DNA from: Chloroflexi bacterium 54-19
GTDB taxonomy: Bacteria > Chloroflexota > Chloroflexia > Chloroheliales > Chloroheliaceae
DNA length: 64,000 nucleotides
NCBI GenBank assembly: GCA_001898225.1
Contig: MKTJ01000038.1
Location: 91,258 to 155,257, forward strand
Direction of reading: 5' to 3'
Notes under the pieces: model-generated
The model's input: only the letters and a program-made list of their open reading frames with translations
The model's database searches: none
What the model was told of the DNA's origin: nothing
In this document: in pieces, positions 25,095 through 33,964 of the stretch
Layout: every line of letters begins with the position of its first letter
Numbering within the stretch: the first letter of the stretch is position 1
Translations under genes and position numbers: made by a program

Positions 25095-25513
25095 CTGAAA
25101 ATTTGAAAAGTCCTGAAAAGTCCCCGATTAGAACAAAAGTATAACAGTAACCCATGGGGATGGCAAGCCGGAGAACAGTGTTTGGTGTTTAGTTTTCAGT
25201 GTTTAGAAGCCAGAGGGCAGAGGTCAGAAGTCAGTAGGGGACAGGGTCTTAATTTACCCCAAATAGTAACAGCAATCGTATTGATTCAATACGACTTCAC
25301 AGATTTAGTTTGTTTCCGGTCGTATTGATTCAATACGGTTTCACACCGTACCCAGGGAAATCTTCTAGCATGGCAGGTTAAAAAGGCAAAAGAAAAACGT
25401 CCCGCTTTGATAGCCGTATTGAATCAATACGATTTGCAATACGACTGCTAATACGGAACGTTTAACGTGAAACAACTTCGACTACCTATTATATAGGAAG
25501 CCGCCGCCTTACT
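25095..25513. repeat. Candidate centromere: three perfect 17-bp palindromes upstream of parA
   Basis: CGTATTGATTCAATACG occurs at 25277-25293 and 25321-25337, and its reverse complement at 25415-25431; a half site CAATACG lies at 25437-25443. Starts are 44 and 94 bp apart. At 25459-25474 CGTTTAACGTGAAACA matches the canonical Spo0J parS consensus (TGTTNCACGTGAAACA) at 13 of 15 defined positions. A heptamer relic (about 25205-25240) and a TTTAGTTTTCAGTGTTTAG stretch lie between the sites and parA. The position next to parA and the repetition suggest a parS array or parA operator. Confidence 0.65.
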
Positions 25514-26647
25514 TTAGCTGTTCTTTTCCTGGAACACCTTCATGAATTCTACCAGGGCTTCGACCCCTTCGTAGGGGAAAGCGTTATAGATGGAGGCGCG
25601 AATACCGCCAACCGTCCGGTAACCTTTCAGACCGTCCAGGCCCTGGGCCGTCGCTTCTTTTACAAAAGCTTTTTCGAGGGCTTCGTTCGGCAAGCGGTAG
25701 GTGACGTTCATCTTCGAGCGGCTGTCCGGCTGGGGGTGGCCTTTATAAAAACCGTTCGAGTTGTCAATGGCGTTATAGAGCAGACCGGCTTTCGCGGCGT
25801 TGCTCTTAGCCATCTGTTCCAGGCCCCCGTTCTCAAGCAGCCATTTGGTCACCAGCCCGGTGGCATAGATGGCGAAGGTGGGCGGAGTGTTATGTAGCGA
25901 CTCTTTCTCACTCAGCAGCCGGTAATCGAGCAGGGCCGGGAGATTGGCGGGAGTCCGGGTCAGGAGGTCTTCCCGGACGATAACCAGGGTTACACCCGCC
26001 GGACCCATGTTTTTCTGCGCGCCGCCGTAAATCAAACCGTATTTGCTGATGTCGAGCGGGCGGCTCATTATATCGGAGGAAGCGTCACAGACCAGCGGCA
26101 CGCCTTCCGGGGCGACCGGTTCTTCGGACCATTCGGTCCCGTAAATCGTATTATTAGAGGTGAAGTGGAGATAAGCCGCTTTCGGGTCGAGTTGCAATTC
26201 GCTCTGCGCCGGAATCCGGTCAAAATTGGTGCTTTCGGTCGAAGCCGCCGCTCGCACCGTACCCACCTTTTTGGCTTCTTTGAAAGCCGTCTGCGCCCAG
26301 GAGCCGGTAATGATGTAGTCGGCGGAAGCGTCCTTTGCCAGCAGGTTCATCGGGAGCATTGCAAATTGCAGACTGGCGCCACCCTGCAAAAATATCACTT
26401 TATAATTGGCCGGGATATTGTAGAGTTTGCGAATATTTGCTTCGGTCTGGTGAATAATATCTTCAAAAGCCGCCGAGCGGTGACTCATCTCCAGGACCGA
26501 CATTCCCGTGCCGTTGTAATTTAATAATTCTTGCTGAATTTGCTCCAGGACCGGTAACGGCATAACCGCCGGACCAGCCGAGAAATTGAAGACCCGCCCG
26601 GTTGCTTTGTAACCGGCGGCTTCCTGTAAAGTCGTGGTAGTTGACAT
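25514..26647 (-). CDS. serC: Phosphoserine aminotransferase
   Basis: 377-aa class V PLP aminotransferase that converts 3-phosphohydroxypyruvate and glutamate to phosphoserine and 2-oxoglutarate in serine synthesis (also used in pyridoxine synthesis). Start chosen at the ATG (complement 26645-26647) preceded by GGGAGA at 7 nt; 13 extra codons upstream lack one. Family marks: VFNFSAGPAVMP at the N-terminus, MSVLEMSHRS, VIFLQGGASLQFAMLPMNL, PLVCDASSDIMSRPLD, and the PLP lysine in GGAQKNMGPAG. Monocistronic with its own promoter about 40 bp upstream. Confidence 0.96.
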   Translation of the reverse strand: MSTTTTLQEAAGYKATGRVFNFSAGPAVMPLPVLEQIQQELLNYNGTGMSVLEMSHRSAAFEDIIHQTEANIRKLYNIPANYKVIFLQGGASLQFAMLPMNLLAKDASADYIITGSWAQTAFKEAKKVGTVRAAASTESTNFDRIPAQSELQLDPKAAYLHFTSNNTIYGTEWSEEPVAPEGVPLVCDASSDIMSRPLDISKYGLIYGGAQKNMGPAGVTLVIVREDLLTRTPANLPALLDYRLLSEKESLHNTPPTFAIYATGLVTKWLLENGGLEQMAKSNAAKAGLLYNAIDNSNGFYKGHPQPDSRSKMNVTYRLPNEALEKAFVKEATAQGLDGLKGYRTVGGIRASIYNAFPYEGVEALVEFMKVFQEKNS

Positions 26648-26684
26648 AATAATTTCTCCCGCTAAATAATTGCAATAGGTTTTC

Positions 26685-26714
26685 ATTATACCAATATTGT
26701 CAGGAAAATCACAA
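26685..26714 (-). promoter_or_regulatory. serC promoter
   Basis: Minus strand: TTGTGA (complement 26709-26714), 18-nt spacer, TATAAT (complement 26685-26690). The implied leader is about 30 nt. Confidence 0.55.
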
Positions 26715-26854
26715 ATTCTTGATTAGGCCATTTTACCGATTTTTATATTTGGCTGAAACCGACTTTTAGATATGTTATGATAAACGGTAACATTAAAGGG
26801 GAGTAATTCGTTATTTTCCTGGATGGTAAAATTTTCCCTTTACTGAGGTGTTTT

Positions 26855-28699
26855 TTGAATCTCCTGAAGACTCCTGTTCCCGCTAACCTGCCTGTCGATG
26901 TTTCGCCCGAAACGAAAACTCGGCGCAAAGAAATTATACTAATTATTTCGTTCCTGGCAGTCGCCATTGGCGTCAAGCTTTTGTTGGGGTTGTACCTGTG
27001 GCGCAACGGTTTCGTGGAATATGATACCGACGGCTTTACTCGCTCTATAATCGCCTGGCAGTGGGAGATTGGCAAAAAGCAGCTTGGCATTGATGCCTGG
27101 CTGCCCTTACAGTTCTGGTTGAACGGCACCCTCATGCATTTCTGGCCGGACCTGCTAAGAGTGCCCCGGCTGGTCAACATGCTTTCTTCCATAGTCACAA
27201 CCGTCAATCTCTTTTTTATTGGCCGGGCCCTGTTTGGCCGGAACGCCGGTTTTGTGAGCGCTGCCCTGGCGGCTATCTTCCCCTGGGAAATCTGGTTCGG
27301 TCTCAGCGGGATGTCCGAAAGCCTGACCCACGTCTTTCTCACCACCGGGGTCGTCTTTTTCACGCAGTGGCTGACCCGCAAAGACCCCCGCGCCGGATGG
27401 CTGGTTCTTGCCAGCCTGGGATTCCTCGGTGCGACTATGCTCCGCTACGAAGCCTGGTTCTATAGCGCTGTCTATGCCCTGATTGCCCTGGTTATCGCCT
27501 TACGCCGTAACGAGTGGGGCAAGCCCGATAAAATCAAAGTGGTCCTGGCCCTGGTCCCGGCCTTCATTTTTATGGCAGGGTGGATGTACGCAAGCTGGAC
27601 CGACCCGGCTATCGGTTCGCCGTTGGGTTTTGCCAAGATTACCAGCGAAATCAATGGGCGGATTTATAACTCGGAAAACACCAGCATGTCGTTCTTTTCC
27701 CGGCTGGTCTTCTATCCGCAGACCTTCCTGACCCTCTGGCTGCCCCTGACTTTACCTGCTATCGCGGGTTCTTTGTGGTTGGCCTGGAAACCGGTCGGAA
27801 AAGCGCGCTGGTACCTGGCCCTGGTCTGGGGCGAGTTCGTGGTTTTCATCTTGACGACCCTGCCCTTCAACAATATCGCGCCCGGCAGCGCCCGTTACCC
27901 GGTCTCCAACCTGCTGTTGCTTTTGCCGGTGGTGGCCTATCTTTTCGAGCGGGCTTTCACTTATCGTGCCCAGGCGGTTCGCTATGCCGGGGTTGGCCTG
28001 GTTGCCTTGCTGCTATTGTCCCAGGTGTACGCGACCCTGGAAAGACCCCGCGATTACCCGGACGAGGCGACCCGCCAGGTAGCGGTCTGGTTGAATAAAC
28101 TCTGGAAGACCGGCTATCTCAAACCGGATGAAAAGGTCATGCTCGACCTGCCCGCCTCGGATGGTCCGCAAGGTAACGACTTCACACGGGCCTACTATTC
28201 CTTGCCGGTCCTGACCAATCACCCGGATAGCTTTGTCGTGCCGGTCAATTTTGATACCTTCTCGGCAATGGTTATGTCCCAGACCGGCGGCGCTCCCCAC
28301 GTCTGGGTCCATCTGGCCTCGGCGGGGGGTGACCTCAAACCGTTCAAGAATAACTACCGCGACGTAGAAACTTTTGGCGACTACACCGTTGGCACCGTCC
28401 CGATTTTCCGGGGCGCGGCGGTCTTACCCGGAGATGGCATCGTGGGACATAAAGGCTCGGTCCAGAGCGGCCAGCCGGTAACCGCGACCGCCGACGAATA
28501 CAAGCCAAAAGAAACCACCGCCATCTGGGTTACTCGCCCCGATAAAAAGGTTATCAACCTGGGTAACAAAGATGCCGACACCAACGGAGTCCTGTCCATA
28601 AGCTATACCCCCGACCAGGCTATCGCCGGAGATTGGTCGATTACAATTGTGGGGATGGAGTCGGGCCGCCGGGCCGTGGGGATGTTTGAAGTTAAATAA
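26855..28699 (+). CDS. GT39-like polytopic membrane glycosyltransferase
   Basis: 614-aa membrane protein of the dolichyl-phosphate-mannose:protein mannosyltransferase (PMT/ArnT) clan. TTG start with GAGGTG upstream. The first loop has the acidic pair region YDTDGFTRSI (residues ~53-62), where family members carry the catalytic Asp/Glu, followed by about ten membrane helices up to residue ~400. The C-terminal ~200 residues are soluble and extracytoplasmic, ending in a small beta domain. No lipid-carrier or polysaccharide genes are adjacent, so donor and acceptor are unknown. A 212-aa open frame on the opposite strand over its first third is a shadow. Confidence 0.8.
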   Translation: MNLLKTPVPANLPVDVSPETKTRRKEIILIISFLAVAIGVKLLLGLYLWRNGFVEYDTDGFTRSIIAWQWEIGKKQLGIDAWLPLQFWLNGTLMHFWPDLLRVPRLVNMLSSIVTTVNLFFIGRALFGRNAGFVSAALAAIFPWEIWFGLSGMSESLTHVFLTTGVVFFTQWLTRKDPRAGWLVLASLGFLGATMLRYEAWFYSAVYALIALVIALRRNEWGKPDKIKVVLALVPAFIFMAGWMYASWTDPAIGSPLGFAKITSEINGRIYNSENTSMSFFSRLVFYPQTFLTLWLPLTLPAIAGSLWLAWKPVGKARWYLALVWGEFVVFILTTLPFNNIAPGSARYPVSNLLLLLPVVAYLFERAFTYRAQAVRYAGVGLVALLLLSQVYATLERPRDYPDEATRQVAVWLNKLWKTGYLKPDEKVMLDLPASDGPQGNDFTRAYYSLPVLTNHPDSFVVPVNFDTFSAMVMSQTGGAPHVWVHLASAGGDLKPFKNNYRDVETFGDYTVGTVPIFRGAAVLPGDGIVGHKGSVQSGQPVTATADEYKPKETTAIWVTRPDKKVINLGNKDADTNGVLSISYTPDQAIAGDWSITIVGMESGRRAVGMFEVK

Positions 28700-28725
28700 T
28701 GTCTATGTCTGGGGAAATATAGAAA

Positions 28726-29436
28726 ATGGTCTCAAAACAACCTGCCCGCAAACCCACTCCGTTTGATGATACCATCGAAAACGGCGCGGCCCGTCACCAG
28801 TTCGAAATCATCTATCCCTTGCTAAAACAACTCTATCCCACTCCAAAGTGCGGCCTCGATTTCGAGAACCCCTTCCAGTTGTTGATAGCTACCATCCTTT
28901 CGGCCCAGTGTACCGATGTTCGGGTCAATATGATAACCCCGGCCCTGTTCAAACGGTTCCCCGACCCCGCCGCCATGGCCGAAGCTAACCCGGCTGAACT
29001 TGAGAAGCTCATCTACACCTGCGGGTTTTATCACAACAAGGCCAAGAGTATCCTGGGCGCATCAAAAAAGATTGTGGAAGACTACGGCGGGCAAGTCCCG
29101 CAAACTATGGAAGAATTGCTCAAACTGCCGGGAGTGGCGCGTAAGACCGGCAGCGTGGTCCTGGGGAACGCTTTTGGTATCAATGATGGGATTGCCGTGG
29201 ATACCCACGTGACCCGGCTGGTCGCTCGCCTGGGCCTTTCCAACAACACCGACCCCGTAAAGATAGAGCGTGACCTCATGGCCCTGACCCCCCGCGAAGA
29301 ATGGACCAACGTCTCGCACCGGCTAATCTGGCATGGCCGGTTGGTCTGCGAAGCCCGGCGGCCTCGCTGCGAAGCGTGTCTCCTGGCGCCTCACTGCCCC
29401 TCGCGGATAACCCCGCTGGAAGTCCCCGCCCCTTAA
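28726..29436 (+). CDS. nth: Endonuclease III (DNA glycosylase/AP lyase)
   Basis: 236-aa bifunctional glycosylase of base-excision repair, removing oxidised pyrimidines and cleaving at the resulting abasic site. Helix-hairpin-helix LKLPGVARKTGSVVLG with catalytic lysine K140; catalytic aspartate D159 in VDTHV; and the C-terminal [4Fe-4S] cluster ligands in the canonical C-x6-C-x2-C-x5-C spacing (CEARRPRCEACLLAPHC). N-terminal extension of ~20 residues over the E. coli enzyme. Separated by 26 bp from the GT39-like gene and possibly cotranscribed. Confidence 0.97.
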   Translation: MVSKQPARKPTPFDDTIENGAARHQFEIIYPLLKQLYPTPKCGLDFENPFQLLIATILSAQCTDVRVNMITPALFKRFPDPAAMAEANPAELEKLIYTCGFYHNKAKSILGASKKIVEDYGGQVPQTMEELLKLPGVARKTGSVVLGNAFGINDGIAVDTHVTRLVARLGLSNNTDPVKIERDLMALTPREEWTNVSHRLIWHGRLVCEARRPRCEACLLAPHCPSRITPLEVPAP

Positions 29437-29566
29437 CCTGGATTTTGTCATTCCGAGGCCGCAACCGAGGAATCTTGGGCACCCGTTTACGGGTACCGTT
29501 GGACAATAGCACAGTCAAAAACTGCACATTCACGAAAAGGCATACTAAAAATTCTACACCTTATTG

Positions 29567-30229
29567 CTAACCCTCGCCGCCCGTGTCCAAGAGTTTAGCC
29601 AGTTCTTCCGGCGTATCAACGTCCTCGTGGATGGCCGGGTCGGTCACCGCCACCTCGATAATGGCCTGGGGGTACTTCCTGACCACCGCCCGGCCCCCAA
29701 CATCACCTTCCAGCCTGGTAAGTTCCTCGAAGAAGTTCCGGCCAAAAATAACCGGGTTGCCCCGTTTCCCCTCAAAGACCGGAAACAGGATTTTCTCCCG
29801 CCCCGCCTCACCCAGCCCCGCAAACTGCTCCAGCAAAGTTTTTAGGGTTTCCACTCTCAGGCGAGGCTGGTCGGTCAGCATTATCAGCGCCCCTTCGACC
29901 GGCGGCACTAACTCGTTCGCCGCCTTTACCCCCGCCGCTACCGAAAAACCCTGTCCTTCCTCCCAGCGCGGGTTGAAAACCGGCTTTACCCTAGGAGAGT
30001 TCACCTGCCGGGCCAGCACTTCCTCGACCGCTTTTTGTTGGTTGCCGACCACCACCAGCACCGGCCCTGCCGTTGCCGCCAGCGTCAGGCCGACCGCCCT
30101 TTCGACCAGGGTCGGACCAACGGCAGAAGGCCATTGTTCGAGTTGTTTGGGACGGCCAAACCGCCGGGCCGCTCCCGCCGCCAGGACGATTGCCGCCACC
30201 CTGTTTTCCGGTCCACTATCCACGCTCAC
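29567..30229 (-). CDS. MocA-like molybdenum cofactor cytidylyltransferase
   Basis: 220-aa NTP-transferase of the MocA/CoxI-associated type, which adds CMP to molybdopterin for xanthine dehydrogenase-family enzymes. N-terminal nucleotide-binding signature IVLAAGAARRFGRPKQL, then LIMLTDQPRL (metal-binding Asp region) and GNPVIFGRNFFEEL, all typical of the family. GTG start behind AAGGGGG. A molybdopterin-binding oxidoreductase subunit lies 5 kb away on the same strand (34535-36994), making cofactor supply for it plausible, though the genes are not in one operon. Confidence 0.85.
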   Translation of the reverse strand: MSVDSGPENRVAAIVLAAGAARRFGRPKQLEQWPSAVGPTLVERAVGLTLAATAGPVLVVVGNQQKAVEEVLARQVNSPRVKPVFNPRWEEGQGFSVAAGVKAANELVPPVEGALIMLTDQPRLRVETLKTLLEQFAGLGEAGREKILFPVFEGKRGNPVIFGRNFFEELTRLEGDVGGRAVVRKYPQAIIEVAVTDPAIHEDVDTPEELAKLLDTGGEG

Positions 30230-30273
30230 TTATCCCGCCCCCTTCCCAGGCAACATATCCCCAAAACTAGCCA

Positions 30274-32928
30274 TTAACCTTTGGACCAGCCGAGCCGGTC
30301 AACCGCGAAAGCCCTTGCCAGCACGTCGCTTTTGAGCGGGTTGCCCTGCCCGCTGGTTACATAAATCGTGTTGTTTTGATAATATATTAGTGACTGGCCG
30401 TTGCCCGGCTCCCAGGTGTAAAACCGCGCTTTGTAAGAATAGTAGGGCATATAATCCAAATTTATGGCCCGGCTGTTCCCGTTCGAAAAGCTCACCACTA
30501 CCAGGCGGTGGTCGTCACTGGTCGCGGCGTTGTTGCTGCCATCGAACCGGCCATCCCCATTTTGGGTATAGTAGGCCAGGTTCAGGCCGTCCGGCGAGAT
30601 TAGCGGCCCCGACCCCCGGTCGTACGAACGCCAGCCCCGCAGCGAACTGCCGGTATTCCCCAGCACAAAAGCCTGGATAGTGCTCGATTGGTTCGAGGAG
30701 GCCACCGTGGCGATAAGGCGGGAGTTGTCGGGCGTAAAGCCGATAATCCGGTTGATATAATATCCCGGTTGATCGTCCACCTTGCCGTCGGGCGTGACCA
30801 GCCAGATGTCCCAGATAGAGCTATAACTCGCAAAGCCCGCCGCGCCACTCATCGCCAGGTACTGGCCGTCTGGCGACCAGGCCAGCCCTTTGCCTAAAGA
30901 GCTGTAGCGGGTATCGAAATTGCCCACCGAGGCAATCTGTTTACCCGGTTGGCTGCCGTCGGCGGGGGAGATATACAATTCGTAAGTCAGGTTTTCCACC
31001 CGGTAGGCAATTTTGCTGCCGTCCGGCGACCAGGCAAAGGCCGAGGCGTTCTGGGTGGTAATCAGGCGCGGCGCGGAAACACTTTTTACCAGGTCGTCAA
31101 CCTCCACGGTATACAGCCCCGTTTTAAGCCTGGGGTCGCCGTTCAGGGATTGGAAGGCCAGTTCTTTACCGTCCGCCGACCAGCTTGTCAGGTAGCTCAG
31201 GTCGTCGGGATTGCCGCTACCCTCCGAGAGCTTTTGCTTATTCTTGCCGTCCAGCCCGACCACGTAAAGAGTGCTGTTGAAGCGGTCGCCCACCTCAACA
31301 TAGACCATTTTGTCACCTTTGGGGGCCAGGTTAAAATCAATCTGTTTGAAAGTGCCCGAAGTTATGACCGTCTGTTTGCCGGTTGCCAGGTCGTTGACGA
31401 TTAGCTGCCGCTGGCCGATACCGCTGACATAGACCAGTTTGCCGGTCTTGCTGGCGGTGGGGTTAGCGGTGGCGGTAGGGGACGCCTGGGCTGTCGCGGA
31501 GGAGGTAGTCGCGGTCGGACTGCCTGCTCCCAGCGTATCCATACCGCAGCAACTCGCCTGGAAGGTCGAGCCCGGCCCGCTCATGAGGGTCAGGGTGTTC
31601 TTGTTGACGGTGTCAAGCGTTTCGAGGGTTTCATCAAAGAAGTCGTAAATGTAATTACCGGCCTGGGATTGCAGGGTATTCCGGCCCACATTGGCCCGGT
31701 CGTAGACCAGGCGGCGGTTGTCGGGCAGCCAGCTAACCCCCAGCACCGAGTCTTTGTCCTGGCCCAGTGAAGCCGTCCCGACCGGGTAAAACCGGATATT
31801 CCCGGTCGAGGTATCTATGACCTGCAAGCGGGCGCTGCCGTCACTGAAAGCAATCGAGCGACCGTTGGGCGACCAGGCCGGGGCGAGGTGAAGGCGGCTG
31901 GCCGGGCTATAAAAGTCGGCGTAAGCCCAGATCATACTCATGATTTCGTGGGCCGAGCCGTCATAATCGGCTACCCGGCGGCTTCCCCCGCTCTCCACGC
32001 TTATCTTGTAAAGGCTGATTTTGTCTTTCTGGGTATCGGTGGCGGTAAAGGCCAGGGTCGCGCTGTCCGGCGACCAGCTTGCGAAAATAATGTCCAGGTC
32101 GGTGATTTTAGCCCGCTCCGAAAGTGAAATGGGGCTGGAACCATCTGCGTTGGCGATATTCAGGCTCCGCTTCATGTCCAGCACGTTGTTCCCGCTGATA
32201 TAGACCAGCCGTTTGCCGTTCGGCGACCACGACCCGCTCACCGCGTCCGCGACCAGCAGGGCCGGTTGGCCGTTATCCACCGTCACCGTATACAGGCTCG
32301 ATTGCTGGCTACCTTTGGCAGTAGTGGCCGGGGTTGGGGTCGAGTCATCCAGGATCGGAAACCTGCCCGACCCGTTATCCGGGGTTTGCATCGGGGTCAA
32401 GGCGGGACCGTTGCCGGGGGTAGCGGTCGGAGCCGCCGCGATATTCGCCGCTTTGCTGCCGGACTGGTTAGCCTGCCCGGTGGTGGTCGTGACCCTGGTA
32501 AAAAGTATCCTCTGGCTGTCAGGCGACCAGACCGGGTTAAGGCCGTCCTGGGCCACCACCTTGCGGTTCTTGCCGTCCGCGTCCATCACCACTATCCGGC
32601 GATTGCTGGCATAGTCCCCGGCGGCCTCATCCCCGTTAAGCTCGGTAAAGACGACCCGTTTGCCATCGGGTGACCAGGAGGGACTGTATTCGGCGGCGGC
32701 GCTCTGGGTCAACCGCCCGGTGAATTTCCCGGTCAGGTCGACCGTGTAAAGGTCGGGCCAGCCATCTTTGTTACTCAGGACCAGCACCCGGTCTTGCGGC
32801 AGGTTCTCGTCTTTGGTGGTAGGGGTAGAGGTCGCGGCATCGCCACAGGCCACCAGCAGTTGCAACCCTAACAACAAAACAACCAGCCAGGCCGCCAGGA
32901 AGCCGCCTTTAATTTTGCTACTTGACAT
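30274..32928 (-). CDS. TolB/WD40-like beta-propeller lipoprotein
   Basis: 884-aa exported lipoprotein. Signal peptide with a lipobox ending LLVACGD (about residues 22-30), followed by a Thr-rich linker. The rest has at least ten copies of the TolB/PD40 blade motif (A.SPDGKR/WSPDS..L.F), for example YSPSWSPDGKRVVFTEL, NPVWSPDSQRILFTRV, LAPAWSPNGRSIAFSD, LTSWSADGKELAFQS and FAWSPDGSKIAYRV. A low-complexity Thr/Ala insert (about 480-510) splits two propellers. Likely binds peptides or glycans at the surface; no enzyme signature is visible. It is transcribed toward the MocA-like gene, 44 bp away. Confidence 0.9.
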   Translation of the reverse strand: MSSSKIKGGFLAAWLVVLLLGLQLLVACGDAATSTPTTKDENLPQDRVLVLSNKDGWPDLYTVDLTGKFTGRLTQSAAAEYSPSWSPDGKRVVFTELNGDEAAGDYASNRRIVVMDADGKNRKVVAQDGLNPVWSPDSQRILFTRVTTTTGQANQSGSKAANIAAAPTATPGNGPALTPMQTPDNGSGRFPILDDSTPTPATTAKGSQQSSLYTVTVDNGQPALLVADAVSGSWSPNGKRLVYISGNNVLDMKRSLNIANADGSSPISLSERAKITDLDIIFASWSPDSATLAFTATDTQKDKISLYKISVESGGSRRVADYDGSAHEIMSMIWAYADFYSPASRLHLAPAWSPNGRSIAFSDGSARLQVIDTSTGNIRFYPVGTASLGQDKDSVLGVSWLPDNRRLVYDRANVGRNTLQSQAGNYIYDFFDETLETLDTVNKNTLTLMSGPGSTFQASCCGMDTLGAGSPTATTSSATAQASPTATANPTASKTGKLVYVSGIGQRQLIVNDLATGKQTVITSGTFKQIDFNLAPKGDKMVYVEVGDRFNSTLYVVGLDGKNKQKLSEGSGNPDDLSYLTSWSADGKELAFQSLNGDPRLKTGLYTVEVDDLVKSVSAPRLITTQNASAFAWSPDGSKIAYRVENLTYELYISPADGSQPGKQIASVGNFDTRYSSLGKGLAWSPDGQYLAMSGAAGFASYSSIWDIWLVTPDGKVDDQPGYYINRIIGFTPDNSRLIATVASSNQSSTIQAFVLGNTGSSLRGWRSYDRGSGPLISPDGLNLAYYTQNGDGRFDGSNNAATSDDHRLVVVSFSNGNSRAINLDYMPYYSYKARFYTWEPGNGQSLIYYQNNTIYVTSGQGNPLKSDVLARAFAVDRLGWSKG

Positions 32929-33228
32929 AATAACCCACTATGATTCCGGAAGATTTTTTATAGATAACAACGAAAGGTAAAATCTACTTGGATTTTACCG
33001 TAGGCGGCATCATAAGTCTATAGAGCCGGGTTAAAGGGCAAATGCAAAGTGTTTAGTGTTTAGGGTTGTCACACCCAAAGGACGTGAGCGCAGTCGAGAA
33101 ATCTAGCCCGTACCCACAGGTCGCACCTGCGGGCACGGGTTCCGGTGGTGTAAATCACGGTCGAAATGCATGAAAACTTTTCGGACTTTGCATTCACCCT
33201 GGCTAAAGGGGGAGTTAAATGGACCTGC
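32929..33228. other. Spacer with dispersed-repeat half element
   Basis: TTTAGTGTTTAGGGTTGTCA (about 33053) joins the T-rich motif to a half copy of the dispersed family (TGTCACACCCAAAGGACGTG). No ORF, RNA gene or clear promoter seen. Confidence 0.4.
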
Positions 33229-33723
33229 TTACTCCGAGCGATTATGGTTTGAACCCAGGTTGCCAAAAAGGTCGGGGTCGAGCATTATGCGCTCCTCGAC
33301 CGGAATCGCCAGGTTAAAATTGACCAGGTGCAACTTGGCGCTGGTATTAAAGAGGGCGATTTTCCGGCTGAGATAATCAATCCGAGGCTGGTCTTCGGGG
33401 TGGGCCCAGGCGGCGGCCTCCACGATTTGCTCGGCGGTTAGCTCGACCACTCGCAACAAAACGTTCGGGTCGTACCCGGCCCGGAGACGCGCTTCGAAGA
33501 CTTTATCGAGGAAATCCATCAAGGGTTTGGCGTCGTTAATCTCGATAGAGGCAATCACGCTGTGGGTTGCCAGGGTAATCCGCTGGGCAATCTGGTCCTC
33601 GGTCAGATTGGCGTAAAGGCTGAACTGGCGTTTGTCCCGGCCAATGCGCCGGGCTACCCTGGTAGCAATATCGTTGACGAGCCGGTTTAAAATCTCTACT
33701 AATTCCTGGTTCAGGCTAGGCAT
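33229..33723 (-). CDS. Hypothetical all-helical protein
   Basis: 164-aa protein predicted almost entirely helical, with no signal or membrane segment. Long helices: NQELVEILNRLVNDIATRVA (about residues 5-24), TEDQIAQRITLATHSVIASI, DAKPLMDFLDKVFEARLRAG, and NVLLRVVELTAEQIVEAAAW. This resembles the helical N-terminal sensory domains of RsbR-type stressosome proteins, without the STAS domain. That similarity is an impression and unproven. GAGGGG immediately precedes the ATG. The spacer upstream is A+T-rich and likely holds its promoter. Confidence 0.55.
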   Translation of the reverse strand: MPSLNQELVEILNRLVNDIATRVARRIGRDKRQFSLYANLTEDQIAQRITLATHSVIASIEINDAKPLMDFLDKVFEARLRAGYDPNVLLRVVELTAEQIVEAAAWAHPEDQPRIDYLSRKIALFNTSAKLHLVNFNLAIPVEERIMLDPDLFGNLGSNHNRSE

Positions 33724-33964
33724 CCCCTCACGGCCTTCCTATTACTTTCACCAAATATCCTGCAATCCTCGAACTTTATATTGGTCTAATTATACCTAAA
33801 TTACTAAAAAAAATAAGTTGAGTTTTCAATTTATCCCTATGAATTTTTGCCAATTTTAAAAAATGGTCTTCCCAATCCGCAACCCTACCCCTTTTTCACA
33901 GGTTATATAGGGGAATACCAAAACTTAAACCGCTACTTTAAAGGTAAAGGATACTAAAACGGGC

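Noticed and set aside
26743..27381. Minus-strand open frame of 212 aa
   Set aside because: Antisense to the GT39-like gene, which has clear membrane topology and a ribosome site; the opposite frame has neither.
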